This document shows, piece by piece, positions 35,040-42,554 of a stretch of 64,000 bases of DNA. Below the pieces are notes generated by a model that was given only the letters and a program-made list of their open reading frames with translations, was not told where the DNA came from and searched no databases. Position numbers and translations under genes: made by a program. How positions within the stretch are numbered: the first letter of the stretch is position 1; each line of letters starts with the position of its first letter. Origin of the DNA: Ardenticatenales bacterium (GTDB taxonomy: Bacteria; Chloroflexota; Anaerolineae; Epilineales; Epilineaceae); NCBI GenBank assembly GCA_020853525.1, contig JADYYS010000006.1:1-64000 (forward strand). Reading direction: 5' to 3'.

Positions 35040-35966
35040 GTGGCACGGGAGCGTTTGCAGAAGGTCATCGCCGCGGCAGGGCTGTGCTCGCGCCGTCGGG
35101 CGGAAGAGTTGATCGCCGCAGGTCGCGTCCAGGTGAACGGCGAGGTCGTCGCGGTGCTTGGCGCGACCGCCGACCCGCATTCGGACACGATCGTTGTCGA
35201 TGGTGCCGAGCTGACAGCCGAGCCGTTCGAGTTCTGGGCGGTCCACAAGCCGCCCGGAGTCGTCACCACCCTCAAGGATCCGGAAGGGCGTCCTCAGGCG
35301 CGCGACCTCGTGCCGACGCGCGCACGGGTTTACCCGGTCGGCCGCTTGGACGTCGCCTCGTCCGGCCTGCTCCTGTTCACGAACGACGGCGCGCTGGCGC
35401 ATCGCCTGATGCATCCGCGCTTCGCGCACACCAAAGTCTACGAGGTCCTCGTTTCCGGCTATCCCAGCGAGGACGTGCTGAACCAGTTGCGCGGCGGCAT
35501 CACACTGGACGACGGACCGACGCTGCCGGCCGAGGTGCGGCAGCTGAAGACGACCGGCGACGGCACGTGGCTCTCGATCACGCTCCGCGAGGGCCGGAAG
35601 CGCCAGATCCGGCGGATGCTCGAACTCGTCGGCTATCCCGTGGTCCACCTCAAGCGCGTCGCCTTCGGGCCGGTCAAGCTCGGTCGCTTGCCCAGCGGTC
35701 AGGCTCGACCGCTCGCCGGCCGCGAGTTGGCGGACTTGCGCCAACTGGCCGGCGTCGCCGCGCCGCCACGCACCGGCAACCCGCGCAATACCGCCCTTCG
35801 GGCGACCAACAAGCGGCCGCCGCGCGCGGCGGCCGGCGGTACCCGCGGCAAGCCGGCGGGTCGATCGCGGTTGGGGCAAGAATTCGGGCCGACGACCGCT
35901 CCGGCAGGCAAGTCGCGGAGTCGCCAGGGTGGAGACCCGAAGCGACCCCGCCCCGCCCGCCCTTGA
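35040..35966 (+). CDS. Ribosomal large-subunit pseudouridine synthase, RsuA/RluB family
   Basis: The product is 308 aa with a GTG start at 35040. The N-terminal S4 RNA-binding domain is ERLQKVIAAAGLCSRRRAEELIAAGRVQVNG. The catalytic motif is YPVGRLDVASSGLLLFTNDG, with the Asp nucleophile in GRLD, and the fold ends with EGRKRQIRRMLELVGYPVVHLKRV. The last 60 residues are a basic Arg/Gly/Pro-rich tail, probably RNA-binding. RluB (23S U2605) is the usual assignment next to scpB; RluE or RsuA are alternatives. Confidence 0.92.
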   Translation: MARERLQKVIAAAGLCSRRRAEELIAAGRVQVNGEVVAVLGATADPHSDTIVVDGAELTAEPFEFWAVHKPPGVVTTLKDPEGRPQARDLVPTRARVYPVGRLDVASSGLLLFTNDGALAHRLMHPRFAHTKVYEVLVSGYPSEDVLNQLRGGITLDDGPTLPAEVRQLKTTGDGTWLSITLREGRKRQIRRMLELVGYPVVHLKRVAFGPVKLGRLPSGQARPLAGRELADLRQLAGVAAPPRTGNPRNTALRATNKRPPRAAAGGTRGKPAGRSRLGQEFGPTTAPAGKSRSRQGGDPKRPRPARP

Positions 35967-35974
35967 GCGGGCCC

Positions 35975-36700
35975 ATGAGCGCTCCCGATTCGCCGCCGAC
36001 GCCCGCCGTTCATCTTCGGGCGACGTTGCCCCGGGCGATCGCGATCGACGGTCCGGCGGCCGTCGGCAAGAGCACCGTCGGGCGGGCGTTGGCCGATCGG
36101 CTCGGCTATCTCTACTTCGACACCGGGGCGATCTACCGCGCTCTGACATGGTTGGCGTTGGAGAACGAAGTGCCGGTATCGGACGGCCCGGCATTGGCAC
36201 AGCTGGCGACAGCGCACCCCATCATCGTTCAGCCTTCTGCCGACACACCCGACGGCTACCGCGTCACCGCCGGCGGACGCGACATCACCGATCGCTTGCG
36301 TGCTCCGGCCGTCGACGCGCAGATCTCCGCCATCAGCCAGCACGCCGCGGTGCGCGCCGCACTGCTCGACGCACAGCGGGCGGTGGCGGACGGGACCTCC
36401 GTCGTCATGGTCGGCCGGGACATCGGCACCATCGTGCTGCCCGATGCCGGACTCAAGATCTTCCTGGAGGCCTCGCCGATCGAGCGTGCGCGGCGGCGAT
36501 ACCGCGAGCGCCTGCGGCGCGGTGAGAGCGCCGACTGGTCCGACGAGTTGGCCAGCACGGTCGCCCGCGACGCCCGCGACCGCGGACGGGCCAACGCCCC
36601 GCTCGTGGCCGCTCCGGACGCGATCGTCCTGCACACGGACGACCTCGACGCAGCCGGCGTCGTCGCAGCGATCCTGGCGCACATCGATATCGGCTCGTGA
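35975..36700 (+). CDS. cmk: Cytidylate kinase
   Basis: The product is 241 aa and phosphorylates CMP and dCMP. The P-loop is DGPAAVGKSTVGRALA, a slight variant of GPSGSGKST. Substrate motifs are YFDTGAIYRALTWLAL and VMVGRDIGTIVLPDAGLKIFLEAS. The lid is RARRRYRERLRRGE, and the end HTDDLDAAGVVAAIL is typical. The ATG at 35975 is 8 bp after the pseudouridine synthase stop. The stop overlaps the next gene as GTGA. Confidence 0.95.
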   Translation: MSAPDSPPTPAVHLRATLPRAIAIDGPAAVGKSTVGRALADRLGYLYFDTGAIYRALTWLALENEVPVSDGPALAQLATAHPIIVQPSADTPDGYRVTAGGRDITDRLRAPAVDAQISAISQHAAVRAALLDAQRAVADGTSVVMVGRDIGTIVLPDAGLKIFLEASPIERARRRYRERLRRGESADWSDELASTVARDARDRGRANAPLVAAPDAIVLHTDDLDAAGVVAAILAHIDIGS

Positions 36701-37560
36701 CGGGCAGCGGCACGAACGCTGCGGGCGCTTCGGCACCCCGGCGCACGATGGAGCGAAGGGCACGGCCGACGCCCAGGCCCCCGAACCGCTGGCCGCTGCC
36801 CGTGCATGCCGTACTGACCGTCGCCGTCCTCGTCGCCCTTGTCGCCGTGAACGTGTGGTTCGTCTGCAGCCCGACGTACCTGCGCTTGGCTTACGGCCCG
36901 CTGCGCCCGCCCGACGCACCGCTGGCCGGACCGCCGGACTGGGTCGCCGATGCGGCGGAGGCTACGGCCGGCTACGTTGCCAACCGCCGCGGTCGCGAGG
37001 CCGTTGCCCTGCTGATCGATTCCTCTTCCGCAGCCGTCGGCGACAGCACCTTGGCGGATCGCGTCCCGACGCCCGCGGTTGCGGCGCCCCCCCCGGCCCG
37101 CATCGGAGCGGCGGATGCCGGCACGGCAACGGGCATCGTGCCCGGCCGCACGCTGTTCGATCAGGCCGAGCTGGACCACCTGGCCGATGTCCGCCGCATC
37201 ATCGAGCGGTTGTTCGCGCTCGGCATCGCCGCCCTCGCCGGCCTCGCGCTGGCGCTGGCCGCCGACGCCGCCACCGGTCGGCGACGGACGCGGATGGCGC
37301 TCGTGCACGGCGGTCAGCTGGCCGTCGGGCTCACCGTCCTGGTCGGCGTGCTCGTGGCGGTGGCGTGGGACGGGCTGTTCACCGCGTTCCATATGCTCCT
37401 GTTTCCACCGGGCACGTGGCAGTTTCCATCCGACAGCCGTCTGATCCAGCTCTTCCCCGACTGGTTCTGGCAGAGCGCGGCGGCGGTGCTCGCAGGGCTG
37501 CTCCTGGTCGAAGGGCTCGTCGTCCGCCGCGTGGCCGGCCGTCCACGGGCAGATCGATGA
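36697..37560 (+). CDS. DUF1461 / TIGR01906 integral membrane protein
   Basis: The product is 287 aa, with a GTG start overlapping the cmk stop. Membrane segments are at VHAVLTVAVLVALVAVNVWFV, FALGIAALAGLALALA, GLTVLVGVLVAVAWDGLF and SAAAVLAGLLLVEGL. The family signature is FDQAELDHLADVRRIIERL plus FHMLLFPPGTWQFPSDSRLIQLFPDWFW. Function is unknown. The gene sits between cytidylate kinase and an acyltransferase and may have an envelope role, which is only a contextual guess. Confidence 0.85.
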   Translation: MTGSGTNAAGASAPRRTMERRARPTPRPPNRWPLPVHAVLTVAVLVALVAVNVWFVCSPTYLRLAYGPLRPPDAPLAGPPDWVADAAEATAGYVANRRGREAVALLIDSSSAAVGDSTLADRVPTPAVAAPPPARIGAADAGTATGIVPGRTLFDQAELDHLADVRRIIERLFALGIAALAGLALALAADAATGRRRTRMALVHGGQLAVGLTVLVGVLVAVAWDGLFTAFHMLLFPPGTWQFPSDSRLIQLFPDWFWQSAAAVLAGLLLVEGLVVRRVAGRPRADR

Positions 37561-38327
37561 CAACGCCGTCGGCCCGCCGCGCCGCCCGATCGACGTCGAG
37601 CGGGTCGGACGATCGCGCCCTCCTGGAGGCAGTTCCGGCGACGCACCCGATGGCCTACCGGCTCGCCTTCTGGTTCATGCGCCGGCTGTTCGACCACTAC
37701 CTGACGACGCACATCTCCGGCCGCGAGCACCTGCCTCCGCCCGGCGACGGCGCGATCCTGGCGATCAACCACACGAGCGCGCTCGACTATGTGGCCGGCC
37801 ACGCCTTGGGCCGCCCCGGCTTCGTCGGGATCAAGCGTGAAGCCGCCTATCGTCCGCTGCGCTGGATCGGCGGCATTCCGGTGAAGCGCGACGAGCAGGA
37901 CATGACGGCGCTGCGTTCGATGCGGGCCGTCCTGGCCGGCGGCCACGTCCTCGGCATCGCCCCCGAGGGCACGCGCAGCCGCGACGGTCGGCTGCTGCCC
38001 TTCGATCCGGGCTTCGTCTGGTTGGCGCTCAAAGCCGACGTGCCGGTGATCCCGTGCGCGATCCACGGCGCGCACGTGCTGTTGCCGCCCGGTCGCCGCT
38101 TCCCTCGCCGCGGTCAGCTGTGGGTGCGCATCGGCCCGCCGCTGCGTTGGCCCGATGCCGGCCCCCGCCCGTCCCGCGAAGCGCTGCAGTCGATGGCGGA
38201 CGAGACGCGCCAAGCGATGCTGGCGCTCCTGGCCGAGCTTGAGGTGGAGAGCGGCGTCGCGAGCCCGGCGTTGGCATGGGAGCGCGCCGCAGGATCCGCA
38301 GCGCCGCCGTCGTCGTTCGCTTCGTGA
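37557..38327 (+). CDS. 1-acyl-glycerol-3-phosphate acyltransferase, PlsC family
   Basis: The product is 256 aa. The ATG at 37557 overlaps the previous stop as ATGA. The acyltransferase motifs are NHTSALD (His-x4-Asp), GIKREAAYRPLRWIGGIPVKRD, APEGTRSRDGRLLPFDPG and VPVIPCAI. It transfers acyl chains to lysophosphatidate at the membrane. The position after cmk and the pseudouridine synthase matches a common bacterial order. The Ala/Ser-rich C-terminal 25 residues are not conserved-looking. It converges on the DUF2071 gene. Confidence 0.88.
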   Translation: MTTPSARRAARSTSSGSDDRALLEAVPATHPMAYRLAFWFMRRLFDHYLTTHISGREHLPPPGDGAILAINHTSALDYVAGHALGRPGFVGIKREAAYRPLRWIGGIPVKRDEQDMTALRSMRAVLAGGHVLGIAPEGTRSRDGRLLPFDPGFVWLALKADVPVIPCAIHGAHVLLPPGRRFPRRGQLWVRIGPPLRWPDAGPRPSREALQSMADETRQAMLALLAELEVESGVASPALAWERAAGSAAPPSSFAS

Positions 38328-38401
38328 CGACCGGCCGGAGCGCGATCGCGCAGCATTACCGGGCCGGGCGATCGGCTGCGCCGTGAGCCGCAGCCGTGCC
38401 T

Positions 38402-39316
38402 TCAGCGTCCCCGGCGCTCACCCTCGTCCAGCGGCCGAACCGTCCACGCCGCGACATCGAGGCGGCGCGCGAAGTGGGCCAGCGGCGCAGGCTCGGGCAG
38501 CGCGATGCCGATGGGCTCGGCCATCGTGTTCCGCGCGACGTCGACGGCCGCCGGCTGCAATGGCCATTGCGCGTGGTCGATCTCGCCGCAGCCGACGCGG
38601 CCGCGGCGGTCGACGCTGAACAGGGCGTAGCGCTCGGTCAGCCAGTGGTCGAGCGTGCCGGGGGCGGCGAGGGACGCCGGGCCGGTCGGCCGGTAGCAGC
38701 CGGCGAAGGTCGCACTCGGCGCGCCGTGGTGGGTGCGGGTGCTGCTATATCGGATGGCGGCGACGTCGCCTCGGCCACCAAGTCCTGCGACGCCCGTGCC
38801 GGCCACGTCGCCCGCGTCATACGCGTCGACCTCGATCCGCGCGTCGAAGTACGGCAGGCCGAACCAGGCGCGGGCGGCGCGGACGGCCAGCCGGCTCGTC
38901 GCGTCCAGGCTGAAGAACCAGACGCCCGTCCGGCCGTCGGGGGCGACGGCGTACGTGCGGACGTTGATTTCGGGAAAAGCGGCGGTGCCGGGGATGGGCG
39001 GCAGTCCGCGCAGGCGGATGCCGGACATCCGGAACGGGACGACGCCCAGCCACGCCCGGCCGTCGAACGTGTCAAGCCGCAGAGGCGGCGGGATGAACGC
39101 TTCCAACGACGCGGGAGCGACGGGCCAGTGGAGGAAGAGGAGGTCGTGCCACGTCATTGCCATCGCCCATCGCCGTGCGGGGACGGGCCACGGGCGGTGG
39201 GTCGACGCGGCGGTGGCGTCGAGGATGCCGCCGCCATCGTCGACGTCGTCGACACCGACACCGACACCGACGCCGAGGGACCGATCAGCCGCGCGGTCGA
39301 CATCGTGCCGGGTCAT
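38402..39316 (-). CDS. DUF2071 / YqjF-family protein
   Basis: The product is 304 aa. Family core: WHDLLFLHWPVAPASLEAFIPPPLRLDTFDGRAWLGVVPFRMSGIRL, then FPEINVRTYAVAPDGRTGVWFFSLDA and the C-terminal LDHWLTERYALFSVDRRGRV. The ATG at 39316, directly after the upstream gene's stop (TGAGATG), gives an N-terminal extension of about 50 residues that includes a GVGVGVGVDDVDDGGG low-complexity run. An internal ATG (MAMTWHDLL) near 39162 is an alternative start closer to the family length. The biochemical role of the family is unclear. Confidence 0.8.
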   Translation of the reverse strand: MTRHDVDRAADRSLGVGVGVGVDDVDDGGGILDATAASTHRPWPVPARRWAMAMTWHDLLFLHWPVAPASLEAFIPPPLRLDTFDGRAWLGVVPFRMSGIRLRGLPPIPGTAAFPEINVRTYAVAPDGRTGVWFFSLDATSRLAVRAARAWFGLPYFDARIEVDAYDAGDVAGTGVAGLGGRGDVAAIRYSSTRTHHGAPSATFAGCYRPTGPASLAAPGTLDHWLTERYALFSVDRRGRVGCGEIDHAQWPLQPAAVDVARNTMAEPIGIALPEPAPLAHFARRLDVAAWTVRPLDEGERRGR

Positions 39317-39317
39317 C

Positions 39318-39749
39318 TCAACGGACCGCCGCGAGGAGATGCAGCACGCCGAGCGCCGCGAACGCGGCCGTGACCAGCCAGTCGCCGCGGCGGCGACCCA
39401 AGTAGCGCTGGCTGGCCGCGCGCACGGCGTAGAACCCCGCGATCCAGGCGGCGAGGAGCCGCCCGTGCGGCGTCGCAATCCACCGCGCGGCGAGGATGTC
39501 GGCGACGCCGATGGACAGGATCGTGTAGCTCACGCAGTGGTTCATCACCCAGGCGATGCCGTGGACATCGCCGCGCGTCGTGGCGTAGGCGAGGCGGGTG
39601 CCGGGCAGGCGCAGTGGGCGGAGCGGCGGGCCGTCGACGGGGATGGCGGCGCGGAAGTCGAGGAGCCGAGGGAAGAAGAAGTGGAGGGTGCCGAGACCGA
39701 CGGCGAAGACGCCGGCGAGACGGAGGGCGGCCGACAGCGCAGCGTCCAT
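39318..39749 (-). CDS. Small four-helix membrane protein
   Basis: The product is 143 aa with about four hydrophobic segments (LRLAGVFAVGLGTLHFFFP, GIAWVMNHCVSYTILSIGVADILA, LLAAWIAGFYAVRAA and WLVTAAFAALGVLHLLAAV). No family was confidently recognised. It is translationally adjacent to the DUF2071 gene and they probably work together. The ATG at 39749 and a GTG two codons upstream are equally plausible starts. The IS256 element is inserted 131 bp upstream and may have separated the pair from its promoter. Confidence 0.65.
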   Translation of the reverse strand: MDAALSAALRLAGVFAVGLGTLHFFFPRLLDFRAAIPVDGPPLRPLRLPGTRLAYATTRGDVHGIAWVMNHCVSYTILSIGVADILAARWIATPHGRLLAAWIAGFYAVRAASQRYLGRRRGDWLVTAAFAALGVLHLLAAVR

Positions 39750-39879
39750 CGTCACGGCCGGCTGCGGTGCTTGAGGTGGCTGTACCACGCGATCGTCATG
39801 CGAACCCCGGTCCCTTCGATCGATGCCCGGGATTGTAGGCGATCGGGCCGCGGTGGCGTCCATATGCCGCAGCCCCATC

Positions 39880-41450
39880 GGGTCCGTCCGGAATCTTGTG
39901 TAACCAGCCGGCCGCAGGTCAGAGGGGGAGGCGGTCATCGAAGCGGATGGCGAGCTGATTGAGGACGAGGGGCCAACCTGGGATGGCGCCGGTCCAGCGT
40001 TTGGTGATGTTTATGTGGGCCAGGTAGAGGAGCTTCCTGGCGGCGTCGGCAGTCGGGAAGGAACCCTTGGTCTTGATGACCTTGCGGAGCTGGCGATTGT
40101 AGGCCTCGATCCGGTTGGTCGTGTAGATGAGCTTGCGGATCTCAGCGGGGAAGTCGAAGAAGGTGGCCAGGTCGTCCCAGTGGGTCAGCCAGGAGCGTAC
40201 GGCGGCGGGATAGCGCTTGCCCCAGACCTCCTCGAGGCGTTGGAGCTGGCGCTCGGCCTCCTCGCGGGTCGGGGCGCGGTACACCGTCTTGAGGTCGGCG
40301 ATGAAGGCTTTGTAGTCCTTCCATGTGACGTAGCGGAGGCTGGCCCGAATCTGGTGGATCACGCAACGCTGAAGGCGGACCTTGGGGAAGATGGCCCGGA
40401 TGGCCTCATCGAAGCCGGCCAGACCATCGACGCAGGCGATGAGGATGTCCTCGACGCCCCGGCTCTGGAGGTCGGTGATGACCGACAGCCAGAAGTTGGC
40501 GCCCTCGGCGCCGTCGCTGACCCAATGGCCCAGGACGTCGCGGTGGCCTTCGGTGTCGATCGCAAAGACGATGTAGACGACGACGGTCTCGACCCGGTTG
40601 TTCTCGCGCCGCAGCTTGATATGCAGGCCATCGAGGAAGACGATGGGGTAGACAGCGGCCAGCGGCCGGGCCTGCCACGCACTCACCAGCGGCATGATCT
40701 TGTCGGTGACGGCACTGATCGTGGTCGGGGCGACGTCGATGCCGTAGAGCTCTTCAAGCACGTCCTGGATGTCCCGCACCGACTGGCCGCGGGCGTAGAG
40801 CGCAAGGATCTTCTCCTCGATCTCGTTGGTCTGCCGCTGGTAGGGCCCGATGATCTGCGGCTCGAAGGAGCCGTTGCGGTCGCGAGGCATGGCAATGGTC
40901 TGCTCGCCGCCCTCGGTCTTGAGCGTGCGTCGATAGCGCCCGTTGCGGCTGTTGCCGGAGTTCCGGCCCACGACCTCGTGCGCTTCGTAGCCCAGGTGAG
41001 CGGTGATCTCGCCTTCGAGCATCTCCTCGATGGTCTTGGCGAACAGCCGGGCGAAGATCCCGTCCTTGCCGTAGAAGTCGTTGACCGACTTGGCCGTTGC
41101 CAACTCGGCCATCACGCGTTCCGCAGAAGGCATCGACACCCCCGGCCGCCCGGCCGTCGCCTCCACGACGGCCTCGGCCAGCCGAGCGGCTCGGGCCTGC
41201 GCCACGCTCTCGCGTCGGGTCTTTTCACTCACGAAGGGAGTCCTTTCTTGTGCCGCTTGCGCGGCCGGCTCACGGTTCGAGCCGCCCTGACCCCGGTCGT
41301 TGCTGACACCTCCAGCCTACACCAGAGTCCGGGCGGTGGGGAGCCGGGCCGGGGCGCACATGCGCCCTGACCCGGTTCGCCATCGTCCGGAAACCGTTCT
41401 CCCTCCAACCTTACGTCACCTTCCGGTTACACAACTTTCCGGACGCCCTC
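39880..41450 (-). mobile_element. Complete IS256-family insertion sequence (copy 2)
   Basis: A 1571-bp element with one transposase. The ends are imperfect inverted repeats of about 26 bp: reading inward, GGGTCCGTCCGGAATCTTGT on the left and GAGGGCGTCCGGAAAGTTGT on the right, both continuing GTAACC. The flanking 8-mers (GCCCCATC and TTCCGCGT) do not form a target duplication, which suggests later recombination or slightly different true ends. The left end is identical to bases 1-126. Confidence 0.88.
39919..41232 (-). CDS. IS256-family (mutator-type) DDE transposase
   Basis: The product is 437 aa, full length for the family, with a GTG start and AAGGA upstream. IS256 signatures are FYGKDGIFARLFAKTIEEMLEGEITAHLGYE near the N-terminus, the first catalytic Asp in IVFLDGLHIKLR, IACVDGLAGFDEAI (second Asp) and QRCVIHQIRASLRYV. 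The third acid lies in the IYTTNRIEAYNRQLRK region. The reading frame is intact, so the element is probably active or was until recently. Confidence 0.96.
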   Translation of the reverse strand: MSEKTRRESVAQARAARLAEAVVEATAGRPGVSMPSAERVMAELATAKSVNDFYGKDGIFARLFAKTIEEMLEGEITAHLGYEAHEVVGRNSGNSRNGRYRRTLKTEGGEQTIAMPRDRNGSFEPQIIGPYQRQTNEIEEKILALYARGQSVRDIQDVLEELYGIDVAPTTISAVTDKIMPLVSAWQARPLAAVYPIVFLDGLHIKLRRENNRVETVVVYIVFAIDTEGHRDVLGHWVSDGAEGANFWLSVITDLQSRGVEDILIACVDGLAGFDEAIRAIFPKVRLQRCVIHQIRASLRYVTWKDYKAFIADLKTVYRAPTREEAERQLQRLEEVWGKRYPAAVRSWLTHWDDLATFFDFPAEIRKLIYTTNRIEAYNRQLRKVIKTKGSFPTADAARKLLYLAHINITKRWTGAIPGWPLVLNQLAIRFDDRLPL

Positions 41451-41721
41451 TTCCGCGTGGGTTCGTCCCCCATCTGGTAACCCACCGAGCGAAGCGGCCG
41501 CCAGCCGCGCGGCCGTCCGGCTGTCGCCAACGCGTCGCCAACGTGTCGTCCCGCGCCTTCCCCCCGCCACCCCCCTCCCATACTCTCCCCGGCACCATGA
41601 CAAGCGTCTGCCCCCCACCCCTCCACCCCGCGCGACCGCGATGGAATCCTCGTTGGCGCGGTCGGCGAGGTAGATCGGCAGCAACGGGGCCGATTCTGAA
41701 GAACATCCATCGCGTCACACT
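41451..41721. other. Intergenic region between IS256 and the RAYT gene
   Basis: This 271-bp stretch is pyrimidine-rich on the plus strand and has no ORF with recognisable homology. Short GCGCGGCCGTCCGGC and GTCGCCAACG repeats occur near 41510-41540. I see no clear promoter, RNA or inverted repeat besides the IS end. Confidence 0.5.
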
Positions 41722-42489
41722 ATGAGCCAATTTGATCCCAACCGCCATCATCGCCGGTCTATCCGTCTGAAGGGCTACGACTACACGGCCGCCGGCGCGT
41801 ATTTCGTCACGATCGTGTCACATAGCCGCCGGTGCCTGTTCGGCGAGGTGGTGGATGGCGTAATGCACCGTAATCCCGTGGGCGAGATCGTGGCGGCGTG
41901 TTGGGCAGCGATTCCGCGGCACTTCGGACACATCGCGTTGGATGAATGGGTGGTGATGCCGAATCATGTGCACGGGATATTGGTGTTTCGCACGGCGGGG
42001 GCGGGGACACGTGCGGGGGCGGTCACGATGGCCGGGGGTAGGGGCGAAGCATCCGCCACGATTCCGGTCGGTTGTCCGGACGAACACTGGCTGGCGGATG
42101 CTTCGCCCCTACGCGACACGCCGAACCCCGCCGCCATCCGCCCCATTGGAACCCGTCCCGGTTCCGTCGGCGCCGTCATCCAAAATTTCAAATCGGTGTC
42201 CGCGCGCCGCGTGCGGGCCGGGGGCAGGGGCGAAGCGTCCGCCACGATTCCGGTCGATTGTCCGGACGATCATTGGCTGGCGGATGCTTCGCCCCTACGA
42301 CGTACGCCGCCCGAACCGCGCCAACGACGTTCCCCGGCGAACCCGTACGCCGGCCCCATCTGGCAACGCAACTACTACGAACACATCATCCGCGGTCCAG
42401 ACGCTCTGGATCGCATCCGGTGCTACATCCGCGAGAACCCCCTTCAGTGGGCCACCGATGCCAAACACCGGCCTGGGGAAAGCCCGTAA
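41722..42489 (+). CDS. REP-associated tyrosine transposase (RAYT) carrying two in-frame REP-like inserts
   Basis: The product is 255 aa. The Y1-transposase fold is clear: RRSIRLKGYDYTAAGAYFVTIV, then the HUH metal motif MPNHVHGILVF, then GAVIQNFKSVSARRV, and IWQRNYYEHIIRGPDALDRIRCYIRENPLQW with the likely catalytic Tyr. Between these blocks the protein contains two nearly identical 25-residue inserts, GEASATIPVGCPDEHWLADA and GEASATIPVDCPDDHWLADA, encoded by two 75-bp palindromes. Both inserts are multiples of three and fall in linkers, so the catalytic core appears intact. It is a single-copy domesticated type of transposase related to IS200/IS605. Confidence 0.9.
   Translation: MSQFDPNRHHRRSIRLKGYDYTAAGAYFVTIVSHSRRCLFGEVVDGVMHRNPVGEIVAACWAAIPRHFGHIALDEWVVMPNHVHGILVFRTAGAGTRAGAVTMAGGRGEASATIPVGCPDEHWLADASPLRDTPNPAAIRPIGTRPGSVGAVIQNFKSVSARRVRAGGRGEASATIPVDCPDDHWLADASPLRRTPPEPRQRRSPANPYAGPIWQRNYYEHIIRGPDALDRIRCYIRENPLQWATDAKHRPGESP
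42038..42112. repeat. 75-bp REP-like palindrome, copy A, inside the RAYT gene
   Basis: The left arm starts GTAGGGGCGAAGCATCCGCC and the right arm is its exact reverse complement; the arms are 21 bp. The central part of about 33 bp holds TCCGGA. It is read in frame as 25 codons of the RAYT protein. Confidence 0.9.
42224..42298. repeat. 75-bp REP-like palindrome, copy B, inside the RAYT gene
   Basis: It has the same length and orientation as copy A, starting 186 bp downstream. Only a few bases differ (GCAGGGGCGAAGCGTCCGCC in the left arm). Both copies are preceded by GCCGGGGG, so either two insertions into similar sites or a local duplication is possible. Confidence 0.9.
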
Positions 42490-42539
42490 CCACCGGTGGT
42501 GCTCGCGGCCTGACCGGTCCGCCCACTCCAACGTCCACG

Positions 42540-42548
42540 TGTTAGAAT
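42540..42548 (+). promoter_or_regulatory. Extended -10 promoter of the purine operon, leaderless arrangement
   Basis: TGTTAGAAT is an extended -10 box. It ends 6 nt before the purD ATG at 42555, so the predicted transcription start coincides with the start codon. There is no good -35 and no Shine-Dalgarno sequence. Confidence 0.52.
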
Positions 42549-42554
42549 GCCGCT

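Noticed and set aside
40015-41370. 451-aa plus-strand ORF opposite the transposase
   Set aside because: It is an antisense shadow of the intact IS256-family transposase.
39872-41458. Target-site duplication around the intact IS element
   Set aside because: The 8-mers outside the inferred ends (GCCCCATC and TTCCGCGT) do not match.
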